Source: Paenibacillus sp. J2TS4
Lineage (GTDB): Bacteria; Bacillota; Bacilli; Paenibacillales; NBRC-103111
Assembly: GCF_018403245.1 (NCBI RefSeq)
Contig: NZ_BOSH01000014.1
Span: forward strand, 62,001 to 126,000
Reading direction: 5' to 3'
DNA length: 64,000 nt
The notes under the pieces are model-generated. The model had not been told where the DNA came from. It made no database searches and was given only the letters and a program-made list of their open reading frames with translations. Position numbers and translations under genes: made by a program. Below, in pieces: positions 11,576 to 21,517 of this stretch (positions are counted from its first letter, which is position 1; every line of letters begins with the position of its first letter).

Positions 11576-13465
11576 ATGGAATTGGACATTTCACAATATG
11601 CGTGGTTAATTCCGCTTTTTCCATTACTGGCATTCCTGGTCCTGATCGCTATAGGCCGGCAGGCCAAAGAAACGGGCGCCTATATAAGCATATTGGCAGC
11701 GGCCGCCTCTTTTATTTTGGCTGTACTCGTGTTTATGGAACGATTGGGAGATCCGGTCGACAATTATCTTTGGACTAAAGTTCAGTGGCTTCATGTCGGG
11801 GAGCTAGCCCTTGGATTCGGTTTTGAAATTACTAACCTGAACGCTCTTATGCTGGTGATCGTAACGTTGGTTGGGCTGCTCGTCAATATTTATTCCAAAG
11901 GCTATATGCAGGAGGATGAGCGAAAAGCCGTCTTTTTCAGCTACATATCCTTATTTACATTCTCCATGCTCGGATTGGTTATTTCACCTAACCTGCTGCA
12001 ATTATATATATTTTGGGAACTGGTGGGAGTGTGTTCGTTCCTGCTTATCGGCTTCTGGTATTATAAACCGGAAGCAAAGGCAGCGGCCAAAAAGGCCTTT
12101 ATCGTTACCCGTATCGGGGACGTAGGGCTTTTGCTAGCGATTCTGCTTCTATTCTGGTATATGCCCGGCAATGCTCTCGACTTTGCATCCATACATAGCG
12201 CTTTTGCAAACCATCCAGATATCGCTCCGGGGATGATCACCTTAATCGCTATTCTCATCTTCGTGGGGGCGGTGGGCAAATCGGGGCAGTTCCCGCTTCA
12301 TGTCTGGCTTCCCGACGCTATGGAAGGGCCTACTCCCATCAGTGCGCTGATTCATGCGGCGACGATGGTGGCCGCCGGGGTTTACTTAGTGGCCCGCACC
12401 TTTGACATCTTCCGCGCTTCGCCGGATGCCTTGCTGGTAGTGGCGATTGTGGGAGCTTTTACTGCTATTTTTGCCGCCACTATCGGAACGGCCCAGAATG
12501 ACATCAAACGGGTGCTCGCATACTCGACCGTGAGCCAATTAGGGTACATGATGATGGCGCTTGGCATCGGAACCTGGGCTTCCTACACGGCAGGAATCTT
12601 CCATCTGTTCACTCATGCGTTTTTTAAAGCGCTGCTGTTCTTAGGGGCGGGCAGTGTTATTCACGCCGTTCGTACGCAGAACATTCACGAAATGGGCGGC
12701 TTGGCAGGCAAGATGAAGATCACGACCTGGACTTTTGCCATCGGAGCTTTGGCACTGGCCGGGATCATTCCATTATCGGGGTTCTGGTCCAAGGACGTCA
12801 TTTTAGCCGAGGCGTATCATTCGAATCAACTGTTGTTCTGGATCGGCTTAGTGGCGGCCTTCTTTACCGCCTTATACATGTCGAGGCTGTTCTTCCTAGT
12901 CTTTACCGGTCCATCCAAGGTCAAGCACGAAGTGAAAGAGTCGCCGGCTTCCATGACCTTTCCAATGATAGTTCTGGCCGTGCTGGCAGTCATTGCCGGA
13001 TTTGTGTTTGTGCCACAGCTTAACCCATGGCTGGGCAACTGGCTTGCGCCGGAAGCGATGGATGAATCGATGAATTGGCTTGTCGTTATCCTCTCTAACT
13101 TGGCCGCTCTACTCGGTATAGGGTTGGGGTGGGTCATATATGGTAAAGGCAGTCTGTCTAGAGAAATCATTTCGCAGAGGGCCCCCTGGCTATATAATCT
13201 GGTCAGTCACAAGTATTACATCGATGAGCTTTATCGCTGGATCATCATCCGTCCTTTGCAAGCAATAGGAAGGTTGTTCAATGCTGTAGACCACTGGATT
13301 ATCGACGGACTGGTCCGTCTGGTGGCTGGCTCGGTCGTTTCTCTCGGCAAGCTCGGCACCCGTGTGCAGAACGGACAAATACAAACGTATGGCTTGGTAA
13401 CACTTCTCGGATTTGTTGTTCTAGTACTGGCTTTGGTGGGAAGGAGGTTTATCGATCTTGGCTAA
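11576..13465 (+). CDS. nuoL: NADH-quinone oxidoreductase subunit L
   Basis: The large antiporter-like subunit L at the far end of the membrane arm. The 629-residue product has many membrane helices, the FWELVGVCSFLLIGFWY motif and the proton-antiporter core with GKSGQFPLHVWLPDAMEGPTP. The long lateral C-terminal helix region is also present. The ATG at 11576 follows AAGGAGGAA. It overlaps nuoM by eight bases. Confidence 0.97.
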   Translation: MELDISQYAWLIPLFPLLAFLVLIAIGRQAKETGAYISILAAAASFILAVLVFMERLGDPVDNYLWTKVQWLHVGELALGFGFEITNLNALMLVIVTLVGLLVNIYSKGYMQEDERKAVFFSYISLFTFSMLGLVISPNLLQLYIFWELVGVCSFLLIGFWYYKPEAKAAAKKAFIVTRIGDVGLLLAILLLFWYMPGNALDFASIHSAFANHPDIAPGMITLIAILIFVGAVGKSGQFPLHVWLPDAMEGPTPISALIHAATMVAAGVYLVARTFDIFRASPDALLVVAIVGAFTAIFAATIGTAQNDIKRVLAYSTVSQLGYMMMALGIGTWASYTAGIFHLFTHAFFKALLFLGAGSVIHAVRTQNIHEMGGLAGKMKITTWTFAIGALALAGIIPLSGFWSKDVILAEAYHSNQLLFWIGLVAAFFTALYMSRLFFLVFTGPSKVKHEVKESPASMTFPMIVLAVLAVIAGFVFVPQLNPWLGNWLAPEAMDESMNWLVVILSNLAALLGIGLGWVIYGKGSLSREIISQRAPWLYNLVSHKYYIDELYRWIIIRPLQAIGRLFNAVDHWIIDGLVRLVAGSVVSLGKLGTRVQNGQIQTYGLVTLLGFVVLVLALVGRRFIDLG

Positions 13466-15077
13466 TCTACCGATTTTGAGCATGATTACCTTTTCACCTT
13501 TGCTGGGGATCCTTATTCTACTGTTTATCCCCAAGGAACGAGGACAATACATTAAATGGATTGGAATAGCGGCGACGTTCATTCCGCTGGTTCTGGCCGG
13601 TTGGCTGTACGCTGACTTTAATCAGTCGGCTGGGGGAGATCAATATGCGGAAAGCTATGAATGGATCCATCTTCCTTTGAATGCGGAATTTTTGAACGAT
13701 CTCAGCTCTCTTCACCTGAGGTTCGATTATAGCTTGGCGGTGGATGGCCTGTCTTTGCCGCTCGTGTTCCTAACCGCTCTAATCGCGACGATGGCGGCCC
13801 TGGCTTCGTTCACAATCAAAAAACGGTGGAAAACTTATTTTATATTGTTTCTATTGCTGGAGATTGGAATGTTCGGCGTTTTTATGGCCCGCGATTTGTT
13901 TTTGTTCTTCGTTTTTTTCGAGGTTACGCTCGTCCCCATGTTCTTCTTGATAGGGATTTGGGGGTACATGAATCGTGAGAAAGCAGCCAACCGGTTTTTG
14001 CTTTATAACGGCGTTGGATCGGCTATTATGCTCATCGCTTTTCTCATTCTGATTACAACGGCAGGATTTACCCAGATTGTGGATGATCAGGGGATATCCA
14101 TTTACTTTACAGGAAGCTTGAATGAAATCACGCATAATCTATTCAGTGATCCGCAGTCCTACGCTAATACGGAGCATCCGCAAAGCCCGTTTTATTTATC
14201 GGAAGGTTTGAAGTGGGCACTGTTCGTTATGATCCTCGTTGCCTTTGGCATTAAGCTGCCCATCTTTCCGTTCCATACTTGGATGCTTAAGGTTCATACC
14301 GAGGCACCGCCGTCAGTGGTCATGATCCACTCGGGTATTTTGTTAAAAATGGGCGCTTATGGACTCATTCGATTCGGTATATTACTATTTCCAGAGCAGG
14401 CTAAAGACTGGGCCTTTGTCTTGGCGCTGCTTGGATTGATCAACATTTTGTACGGGGCCGTGCTGGCCTTGGTGCAGAAGGACTTCAAGCTCGTCCTGGC
14501 TTATTCCAGCATCAGTCATATGGGAATTGTTCTGCTCGGTCTGGCCGCGTTTAATGAGATCGGTCTGCAGGGAGCTGTCTTCCAGATGGTATCGCACGGG
14601 CTCATTTCTGCACTTATGTTCCTGCTCGTCGGAAGTATATACGAGAGGACGCAGACATCAATGCTGGATCAGCTTGGAGGGATGTCGGCTTCTGTTCCGT
14701 TTATGAGTGGGATTCTGGTAATATCCGGAATGGCTTCTCTAGGGTTACCTGGGTTGTCCGGATTTATTAGCGAATTTCTCTCCTTCCTCGGTTTGTTCGG
14801 ATCGATGAAAGTCATCACGGCTATTAGTTTGTTAGGAGTGATTCTGACAGCGGTCTATGTTCTCCGGGGGGTATTAAAAATTACATTTGGACCTATGCCT
14901 GAGAAGTACAAAGGAATTCGCGATGCGAGACTGATCGAGGCGGTCCCTATGGTTACATTGGTGGCGTTCATTCTGCTGCTCGGGATTTATCCGAATATTT
15001 TAAGCCAGCCCATAGATATGACGGTAAACAGCTTTGATCAATTTATACAACAAGTAACGGTTGGGTTAGGGGGGTAG
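13458..15077 (+). CDS. nuoM: NADH-quinone oxidoreductase subunit M
   Basis: Antiporter-like subunit M of the proton-pumping arm. The 539-residue product has FEVTLVPMFFLIGIWG with the conserved Glu, and KLPIFPFHTWMLKVHTEAP with a conserved Lys in a membrane helix. The TTG start at 13458 is supported by AAGGAGGT at 13441-13448 and lies inside the nuoL end. It precedes nuoN by four bases. Confidence 0.97.
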   Translation: MANLPILSMITFSPLLGILILLFIPKERGQYIKWIGIAATFIPLVLAGWLYADFNQSAGGDQYAESYEWIHLPLNAEFLNDLSSLHLRFDYSLAVDGLSLPLVFLTALIATMAALASFTIKKRWKTYFILFLLLEIGMFGVFMARDLFLFFVFFEVTLVPMFFLIGIWGYMNREKAANRFLLYNGVGSAIMLIAFLILITTAGFTQIVDDQGISIYFTGSLNEITHNLFSDPQSYANTEHPQSPFYLSEGLKWALFVMILVAFGIKLPIFPFHTWMLKVHTEAPPSVVMIHSGILLKMGAYGLIRFGILLFPEQAKDWAFVLALLGLINILYGAVLALVQKDFKLVLAYSSISHMGIVLLGLAAFNEIGLQGAVFQMVSHGLISALMFLLVGSIYERTQTSMLDQLGGMSASVPFMSGILVISGMASLGLPGLSGFISEFLSFLGLFGSMKVITAISLLGVILTAVYVLRGVLKITFGPMPEKYKGIRDARLIEAVPMVTLVAFILLLGIYPNILSQPIDMTVNSFDQFIQQVTVGLGG

Positions 15078-15081
15078 ACCA

Positions 15082-16590
15082 ATGGAACAAGGAATCCAAT
15101 TAAGCGACTTGGCGCATTTGGCTCCGGAGTTGACATTGGTCATCTCCGCTGTCATCATTTCTTTGATCGATCTGATGATGCCTAAGAAAACAAGCCGAAC
15201 CATTATCGGCTGGCTTACCCTGGCAGGCTTGGTCGTTGCTGCTGTGTTCGTGGCTTTGCGTCTACAGGAAGCCCCGGTAGAGCTGCTTAATCAAACCTAC
15301 CGGGTAGACAATTTCGGCAATCTGATCAAGCTCTTGCTGTTAGGCTCTACCGGTTTAATCGTCTTAATGAGTGTCGGCTGGGTCAAATCTAAAGATATTC
15401 CTCATGTAGGCGAGTATTACTACTTCTATCTGCCGGCAGTACTCGGTGGAATGATTATGGCTTCTTCCGGCGATCTGATTACATTATTCGTCGGGTTGGA
15501 GCTGTTGAGCATCACTTCCTACATAATGGTAGCGATGAAGAAGAAGGACGGCAAATCGAACGAAGGAGCTTTTAAATACACGGTTCTGGGGGGGATATCC
15601 TCCGCTATGATTTTATACGGCATGTCGTTTTTGTACGGGATGTCGGGTTCTACTAATTTGGGCGAAATTAATGCCCAGTTGTCTCTCTATTCCGGTTCGT
15701 TCGGCGCGTTAATCTATGTAGCATTTTTCCTGCTATTGGCGGGCTTTGGCTTCAAGATTGCAGCGGCTCCGTTTCATACTTGGGCACCGGATGTTTACCA
15801 GGGGGCACCGACGCCAGTCACCGCTTTCTTGGCGGTCGTTTCTAAAGCGGCGGGATTGGCCCTCGTGTTCAGAGTAATCTATACCGTATTCTTTCAGCTA
15901 TCGGCTTCCTCCAGCCTGCCGATCGAAGCGGATGTTTACCTATCACTAAGTGTCCTAGCTGCGATCTCTATGATCGCGGGTAACTTTATGGCGCTTAGGC
16001 AGAAAAATATGAAGCGTCTGCTTGCCTATTCGGGAATAGCGAATGCCGGATATTTACTGGTCCCGATAGCGACTCAATTTTCGTTAGTGCACATGAACAA
16101 TTTCTCTGAATTTATCTATTACTTGGTCGCCTATGCATTAATGAATATCGGGGCATTTGCCCTCTTGCTGATGATAGAAGCTACTTCAGGAACTACCGAG
16201 CTTAAAGGCTTAGCCGGCCTATATTACCGGGCGCCTTGGACGGCGGTCGCCATGGTTCTGATTGTTCTGTCCCTGGCAGGAATCCCGATATCCGCCGGAT
16301 TTTTTGGAAAGCTGTTTATTCTGTTGGGGGCCTTGGAGACGCAGCTTTATTGGCTGGCTGCGATCATGATCTTGACCAGCGTTGTTTCCTACTACTATTA
16401 TTTTGGAATCATAAGACAAATGTTTATGCGCGGCGGCGGGGAACCGGAAGAGGTCAAGGCTACGGTTCCTCTGCGGATCACACTGTGGACGTGTGCGGGT
16501 GTCGGGGTAGTGCTCGGCTTCTACCCTGGCTTGCTGCTGAATTATGTAGAGTCCATCTTCAAATTAGCGACGGATCTTTTCATTTATTAA
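15082..16590 (+). CDS. nuoN: NADH-quinone oxidoreductase subunit N
   Basis: Antiporter-like subunit N, the third pumping module. The 502-residue product has FVGLELLSITSYIMVAM and the core AAAPFHTWAPDVYQGAPTPV. It closes the operon. nuoE, nuoF and nuoG are absent, so this encodes the 11-subunit complex lacking the NADH-oxidising module, as in Bacillus relatives; the electron donor cannot be told from this sequence. Confidence 0.97.
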   Translation: MEQGIQLSDLAHLAPELTLVISAVIISLIDLMMPKKTSRTIIGWLTLAGLVVAAVFVALRLQEAPVELLNQTYRVDNFGNLIKLLLLGSTGLIVLMSVGWVKSKDIPHVGEYYYFYLPAVLGGMIMASSGDLITLFVGLELLSITSYIMVAMKKKDGKSNEGAFKYTVLGGISSAMILYGMSFLYGMSGSTNLGEINAQLSLYSGSFGALIYVAFFLLLAGFGFKIAAAPFHTWAPDVYQGAPTPVTAFLAVVSKAAGLALVFRVIYTVFFQLSASSSLPIEADVYLSLSVLAAISMIAGNFMALRQKNMKRLLAYSGIANAGYLLVPIATQFSLVHMNNFSEFIYYLVAYALMNIGAFALLLMIEATSGTTELKGLAGLYYRAPWTAVAMVLIVLSLAGIPISAGFFGKLFILLGALETQLYWLAAIMILTSVVSYYYYFGIIRQMFMRGGGEPEEVKATVPLRITLWTCAGVGVVLGFYPGLLLNYVESIFKLATDLFIY

Positions 16591-16637
16591 GGCAAGGTTG
16601 AAATAGAGAATATAGTAAGAAAAAAGATACTTCGACA

Positions 16638-16679
16638 AACCTTCTCAAGCCTCGGTTAGGGCTCGAGAAGGTTTTTTTA
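16638..16679 (+). terminator. Intrinsic terminator of nuo operon
   Basis: AACCTTCTCAAGCC (16638-16651) pairs with GGCTCGAGAAGGTT (16660-16673), with one A-C mismatch, and is followed by seven T residues. It lies about 50 bases after nuoN. Confidence 0.9.
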
Positions 16680-16708
16680 CAATATTAGAATTTATAAGTC
16701 CCGGGGCT

Positions 16709-16760
16709 CCCCGCAAAGTAATCGGAATATGCTTCGAAGTCCTCACGTCACTTTGTGGGG
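16709..16760 (+). other. Long-loop stem-loop upstream of SLH protease
   Basis: CCCCGCAAAGT (16709-16719) pairs with ACTTTGTGGGG (16750-16760), one G-T wobble, around a 30-nt loop that contains the palindrome CTTCGAAG. It is followed by TTATTTTA. It could be a second weak terminator or a structured leader; it did not match a riboswitch class known to me. Confidence 0.5.
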
Positions 16761-16769
16761 TTATTTTAC

Positions 16770-16785
16770 ATGGAAACGGTTTCGT
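16770..16785 (+). promoter_or_regulatory. Candidate CcpA (cre) operator
   Basis: ATGGAAACGGTTTCGT matches the consensus WTGNAANCGNWWNCAW at all conserved positions except one (G for A near the end). It lies 140 bp upstream of the protease gene. Catabolite control is therefore possible but unproven. Confidence 0.4.
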
Positions 16786-16925
16786 TTGGCGGGAAATAAA
16801 GGAAGTAGAGGATTATTCGAAGATATAGGACTTTAGACCCTTTTGTGAACGCACGGAAGGGGGTAGTGTGAAGAGTATCGAATCATTATAAAGTGATACT
16901 AGAATAGCCTAAGAGGATTATACAT

Positions 16926-19667
16926 ATGCGACTAACTAAAACTCTGCTCTCCTATGGTTTAGCCTTTGTTCTACTGCTTTCCTGCATCGTCATTTCTACG
17001 GAGGAACCCATCCCCTCAGCCCCGTCAGACAAACGTACGGATTCCGAATTATCCTGGATTATTCAATGGAAGAATGAAGTAGACCCGGTTGTATATGAGA
17101 ACAGTTCGATCCTTTCCCAATATTCCGAATCAAATATTACCGTTGTACGTCCCAAGGAAACCATTCATGAAGGCGATTGGTTGGAGTATTGGCGATCCTC
17201 GGAACAGGTCGAATATATTCAACCCAATCACCCATATCACATTGCCCAGACACCGGACGATCCTCTCTTTGCCAACCAACATTATTTGCAATTGATCCAC
17301 GCGGAGGAAGCTTGGGAGCATGCCGTCGGAAGCGACGATATGATAATCGCGGTAGTCGATACCGGGATTGATTTAACTCATCCGGATCTCCAAGATCACT
17401 TGATAGAAGGGACGAATCTCATTCAGCCGGGAACCCCTCCGCAGGATGATAACGGGCATGGAACGAGTGTGGCTGGTGTGTTGGCTGCGGTGTCCGATAA
17501 TGACCAGGGAGTCTCGGGATTACTGTGGAATGCCAAAATTATGCCAATCAAAGCTTTGGAATCTGACGGAAGTGGAGATGAGGATAAATTAGGAGAAGGG
17601 ATTCGCTACGCGGTCGATAACGGGGCACGAATCGTCGTGCTTTCTCTTGGTCTGAATAAACCTTCGGAATATATGAAAAATATAGTCAAGTATGCAGAGG
17701 ATAAAGGGGTGCTGCTTGTAGCGGCGGCGGGCAATGAAGGAAATGCGGTGAAATATCCTGCCGCGTATCCGACCGTTATAGGGGTCGGGGGCATTTCTAA
17801 TGATCTGCAGCCCCACCGAAGATCGAACTATGGTCCCGAGTTGGACATTGTGGCTCCATGGAATGTATTTACGACTACTTTGGGAGGAGGATACGGTAGC
17901 AAGGAAGGCACATCCATGGCCGCTCCGCAGGTAGCTGCGGTAAGTGCTCTCATATGGAGCCAATACCTGGAGCTGGAGCCGTATCAAGTTCGCAATCTGA
18001 TCCGCCAATCGGCACAAGAAATCCAACAACCGGGATGGGATGAGAAGTCCGGATATGGCTTGCTTCGTGCGGACCGAGCGCTAACCATTCCTTACCAGGA
18101 GGACATGTATGAAGGTAACCATGATCCGGTCGGAGCCCAAGCGATTTCAATAAATCAGCAAATTAACGGGGTTCTAACGGATAGACAAGATTGGTTCTAC
18201 ATAGATGCGCCTTATGACGGCACTTTATACTTCTCGATGGAAGCTGATCAGCCGGGTGCCCGAGTAAAGTTGACTCATTATACCGATCCTAACCGGCCCG
18301 GCCAGAATTATGATAGTATTGTAACAGAACGTGCCGCTGTTCAGGTTACTAAAGGACGAAGCTATATTATGCTGCAGGCGGACCAACCGGTTACTTACCG
18401 GTTGACGACTGATTTCCTCATTTATCGGGATCCTTTCGAGGATAATGACCGACAGTACAAAGCCTATGTTCTTCCGGACCGGAGTCACACGATTGTAGGA
18501 ACCTTTCATCAAGAAAATGATCATGATTGGTTTGCGATGAATATCCGGCATGAAGGCATTCTCCAATTAACCGTATCCGTCGATACTGCGAGAATTGATC
18601 CTGTTCTTCTTATTCAAAGACAAGGGGAGAAGGAGATAATAATCGATGACAATGGAGACGGAGAAACGGAGGTCTCAGACCCCATTGAGGTTAAGCCCGG
18701 GATGTATTATTTTCGAGTGAGTAACATTCCTGCTTATTCTGCACCGGTTACAGGCGAATATACATTAACTATCGATTATTCACCACAACTAGCAGACCCG
18801 AATGAACCTAATAATCGATCGTACCAAGCAACATCGCTTACTTTGGGGAAAGAAATCAGCGGACTTATTCAGTCCAACGACGATGTCGATTGGTTTCAGT
18901 TTAAGCTGACTGAACGAAGTTTAGTAGACCTGGAGCTGTCCAACGTACCTGAAGGAGTCCAAATGCAGATGCTCCTCCATGATTATTCGATTAATTTAAT
19001 CAATCAGGAAGCGGGCGGAGGCGATCCTCTCCGAATGACGGAGGAGTTAGAGGCCGGTACTTATTATATCCAATTGAGCGCTGATAAGGCCTTTACTCAT
19101 CAGTATTATAAATTGAAGGTTTCCAATGTAGGGCTGACGGCAGGTTTTCGCGATATCTCTGGCCATTGGGCGGAGGAAGATATAGTTAAGCTGACAAGTC
19201 GGGGAGTTCTGGAAGGGATCGAGCCCTTCCGTTTTGCGCCCGACCAGCCGATGACCCGTGCCCAGTCAGCAGCCGTTGTAAGCCGCGCGTTCGGTTTGAC
19301 CGGGAAGAACAGTGCAGCCGTCTTCCACGATTTGGCTCAAAGCCATTGGGCTTATGAAGCGATAAATACGGCTTCTCAATATGGGCTTATAGAAGGCTAT
19401 CCCGATGGATCCTTCCAACCGGAAAGAACGATAAGCCGAATGGAGATGATAGCTCTGCTCGCTAGAGCCCAGGATCTCGATGAAGGCCTGGCCTTTTCCG
19501 ATGAGGCTCCGTATACAGATGTGGACGCGAATTACTGGGGAGCCCCGCTGCTTGCGAAATTGAAGCGCGAGAACTGGGTTTCGGGCTATGCCGATGGATC
19601 TTTCCGACCCAATCAAAGGGCAACGCGTGCAGAATTTGTTTCATTCTTGGCTAAATTGTTGAAATAA
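16926..19667 (+). CDS. Subtilisin-like S8 serine protease with three SLH repeats
   Basis: An exported peptidase expected to sit on the cell surface. The 913-residue product has a hydrophobic signal with a possible weak lipobox (LLSC, C20), a propeptide-like region (about 40-110), a subtilisin domain with the triad D145 (VVDTGID), H178 (NGHGT) and S330 (GTSMAAP), then two PPC-like domains (FEDNDRQY and NEPNNRSY at their starts). Three SLH motifs follow from about 738, 799 and 863 to the end. SLH motifs bind pyruvylated wall polymer. The ATG follows AGAGGA. Its substrate is unknown. It interrupts the usual atp/murA neighbourhood. Confidence 0.93.
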   Translation: MRLTKTLLSYGLAFVLLLSCIVISTEEPIPSAPSDKRTDSELSWIIQWKNEVDPVVYENSSILSQYSESNITVVRPKETIHEGDWLEYWRSSEQVEYIQPNHPYHIAQTPDDPLFANQHYLQLIHAEEAWEHAVGSDDMIIAVVDTGIDLTHPDLQDHLIEGTNLIQPGTPPQDDNGHGTSVAGVLAAVSDNDQGVSGLLWNAKIMPIKALESDGSGDEDKLGEGIRYAVDNGARIVVLSLGLNKPSEYMKNIVKYAEDKGVLLVAAAGNEGNAVKYPAAYPTVIGVGGISNDLQPHRRSNYGPELDIVAPWNVFTTTLGGGYGSKEGTSMAAPQVAAVSALIWSQYLELEPYQVRNLIRQSAQEIQQPGWDEKSGYGLLRADRALTIPYQEDMYEGNHDPVGAQAISINQQINGVLTDRQDWFYIDAPYDGTLYFSMEADQPGARVKLTHYTDPNRPGQNYDSIVTERAAVQVTKGRSYIMLQADQPVTYRLTTDFLIYRDPFEDNDRQYKAYVLPDRSHTIVGTFHQENDHDWFAMNIRHEGILQLTVSVDTARIDPVLLIQRQGEKEIIIDDNGDGETEVSDPIEVKPGMYYFRVSNIPAYSAPVTGEYTLTIDYSPQLADPNEPNNRSYQATSLTLGKEISGLIQSNDDVDWFQFKLTERSLVDLELSNVPEGVQMQMLLHDYSINLINQEAGGGDPLRMTEELEAGTYYIQLSADKAFTHQYYKLKVSNVGLTAGFRDISGHWAEEDIVKLTSRGVLEGIEPFRFAPDQPMTRAQSAAVVSRAFGLTGKNSAAVFHDLAQSHWAYEAINTASQYGLIEGYPDGSFQPERTISRMEMIALLARAQDLDEGLAFSDEAPYTDVDANYWGAPLLAKLKRENWVSGYADGSFRPNQRATRAEFVSFLAKLLK

Positions 19668-19756
19668 TACTAGCTTTCCCGGAAGTGTTAGTTGGTGAAG
19701 CCCTTTGCTCATTTATAGGCTTCATCGAACCATTTTCGGCAAAGGAAGGGAGCCGG

Positions 19757-20014
19757 ATGGAGATGGCGGGGACCGACTCTATCAGCTTTACATTCGCTAT
19801 AAGTGGAATTATTTATATATTGATCGTCTTGATTTGTATTGCATTATCCTGGTGGGGACTTCAGCAATTTCGATTTGATCTGTTCGTTAAAAATCCCCGA
19901 AGCATTCAAAGCAAGCTGCTCCAAATATTTTTGTCCCTGGCCTTGGGATATCAGGTGGCGCGATTTATTATTGATTATTTCAACTGGTCAGCCATGATTA
20001 AAGGTCTGTTTTAA
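19757..20014 (+). CDS. DUF1146 (YwzB-like) membrane protein
   Basis: A small membrane protein of unknown function that precedes murA in many Bacilli. The 85-residue product has two hydrophobic segments (about 12-33 and 55-75) with a conserved WWGLQQFRFDLF patch between them. The frame is open from 19685, but AAAGGAAGGG at 19741-19750 supports the ATG at 19757, which gives the family length. The position upstream of murA matches Bacillus ywzB. Confidence 0.85.
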   Translation: MEMAGTDSISFTFAISGIIYILIVLICIALSWWGLQQFRFDLFVKNPRSIQSKLLQIFLSLALGYQVARFIIDYFNWSAMIKGLF

Positions 20015-20015
20015 C

Positions 20016-20097
20016 GGAACACTGGCGAATAACATCAGTCCGACATGCTAACAATTAATATAAGAATAAATATAAACATTCGGACTGATCGTGTTCC
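20016..20097 (+). other. Two-part inverted repeat upstream of murA
   Basis: Outer arms GGAACAC (20016-20022) and GTGTTCC (20091-20097) and inner arms ATCAGTCCGA (20034-20043) and TCGGACTGAT (20080-20089) are all exact complements, nested around a 36-nt AT-rich centre. The left side has an 11-nt bulge between the arms. No T-run follows, so it is not a plain terminator. A leader or extragenic structural role is inferred. Confidence 0.75.
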
Positions 20098-20194
20098 AAA
20101 TTAGTATGATATGGTGTTAAGAAACGATGTGTTTTAATCCTAAGATACGATGAAAACACAAATCATAAATCAAACAGGACGCGGAGGGACCCAG

Positions 20195-21517
20195 ATGAGC
20201 AAAATTATCGTCCGCGGTGGCAACCGACTAACGGGAAAAGTTAAAGTACACGGCGCCAAAAACGCCGTTCTGCCCATCATCGCGGCTTCCTTGTTAAGCT
20301 CCAAAGGAGTCAGTGTTATTAAGGAAGCGCCTCAATTGGAAGATGTCAAAACAATTTATCAATTGATCAAAAGCATGGGGGTTCAGGTCAAATACGAGAA
20401 CGAGGTCATTCGGGTGGATGCCTCTCGTTTGGATAGCTATGAAGCCCCTTATGAGTGGGTCCGCAAAATGCGGGCTTCCTTTCTTGTTCTGGGTCCACTG
20501 CTTGCCAGAGTGGGAAGAGCGAAGATTCCGTTGCCGGGGGGATGTGCCATCGGAACCCGGCCGATTGACCAGCATTTAAAAGGCTTTGAAGCAATGGGAG
20601 CTATAATAGAACTGGGGCAAGGCTATATCGAAGCCAAGGTGAATGGGAGGCTGCGTGGAGCTAAGATTTATCTGGATGTAGCCAGTGTGGGTGCGACCGA
20701 GAACATTATGATGGCGGCTACTCTGGCCGAAGGCACGACCTATATTGAAAATGCTGCCATGGAGCCGGAGATAGTCGACCTGGCTAATTTCTTGAATGCG
20801 ATGGGAGCCCGCATACGCGGGGCGGGTACCGGGATGCTCCGCATTGACGGCGTGGACTCGTTACAAGGAGCGGTACATACGGTTATTCCGGATCGGATTG
20901 AAGCAGGAACGTACATGGTCGCAGCTGCTATAACCAAGGGCACCCTGTTCATAGAAGGGGCGATTTGTGACCATCTGAAGCCGGTTATTTCCAAGCTGAG
21001 GGAAATAGGAGTAAGGGTGGAAGAGGATGAGAATGGCGTTGAAGTATGCGGCGAAGGCCCGCTTCGTTCCGTAGATATGAAAACATTGCCCTATCCCGGA
21101 TTTCCTACCGATATGCAGTCCCAAATGATGGCACTTCTGCTGCGAACGGAAGGAACGAGCCTCGTGACCGAAACCGTGTTTGAAAACCGGTTTATGCATG
21201 TTGATGAACTGGTTCGTATGAATGCGCAAATTAAAGTGGAGGGACGAACGGCGGTTGTCGAGGGTAACACCCTTTTAAAGGGAGCCAAAGTGACGGCCAC
21301 GGATTTGCGTGCAGGCGCTGCCCTGATCCTTGCGGCTCTAGTTGCAGAAGGCGAAACAGAAATTTCCGGCGTTCACCATATTGACCGGGGCTATGTCCAT
21401 ATTGTCGATAAGCTGAAGTCGCTTGGAGCCGACATTGACCGGGTCGAAAGTATCGTGGAAGTGCAGGAGGAACCGAGTGAGGTCGGATTTTTTGCAGTAC
21501 AGCCTACTTGGGCCTGA
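20195..21517 (+). CDS. murA: UDP-N-acetylglucosamine 1-carboxyvinyltransferase
   Basis: MurA transfers enolpyruvate from PEP to UDP-GlcNAc, the first committed step of peptidoglycan synthesis in the cytoplasm. The 440-residue product has [18 protein letters not shown] at the N-terminus, the catalytic Cys C117 in [14 protein letters not shown] (the fosfomycin-target residue), and FPTDMQSQ with the catalytic Asp. The frame is open from 20150 but the ATG at 20195 follows GCGGAGGGA. A terminator follows. Gene order (ahead of spoIID and mbl) fits the Bacillus MurAA-type copy. Confidence 0.97.
   Translation: MSKIIVRGGNRLTGKVKVHGAKNAVLPIIAASLLSSKGVSVIKEAPQLEDVKTIYQLIKSMGVQVKYENEVIRVDASRLDSYEAPYEWVRKMRASFLVLGPLLARVGRAKIPLPGGCAIGTRPIDQHLKGFEAMGAIIELGQGYIEAKVNGRLRGAKIYLDVASVGATENIMMAATLAEGTTYIENAAMEPEIVDLANFLNAMGARIRGAGTGMLRIDGVDSLQGAVHTVIPDRIEAGTYMVAAAITKGTLFIEGAICDHLKPVISKLREIGVRVEEDENGVEVCGEGPLRSVDMKTLPYPGFPTDMQSQMMALLLRTEGTSLVTETVFENRFMHVDELVRMNAQIKVEGRTAVVEGNTLLKGAKVTATDLRAGAALILAALVAEGETEISGVHHIDRGYVHIVDKLKSLGADIDRVESIVEVQEEPSEVGFFAVQPTWA

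Larger units (their letters stand above)
16591..16925 (+). other. 335-nt gap: nuo terminator, leader hairpin and cre-like box
   Basis: This gap holds the nuo terminator, an 11-pair stem-loop (16709-16760), a CcpA-box-like sequence (16770-16785), and a 6-bp inverted repeat AGTATC/GATACT (16874-16879 and 16895-16900) around TATAAA just upstream of the protease. No coding frame of note was seen. Confidence 0.6.
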
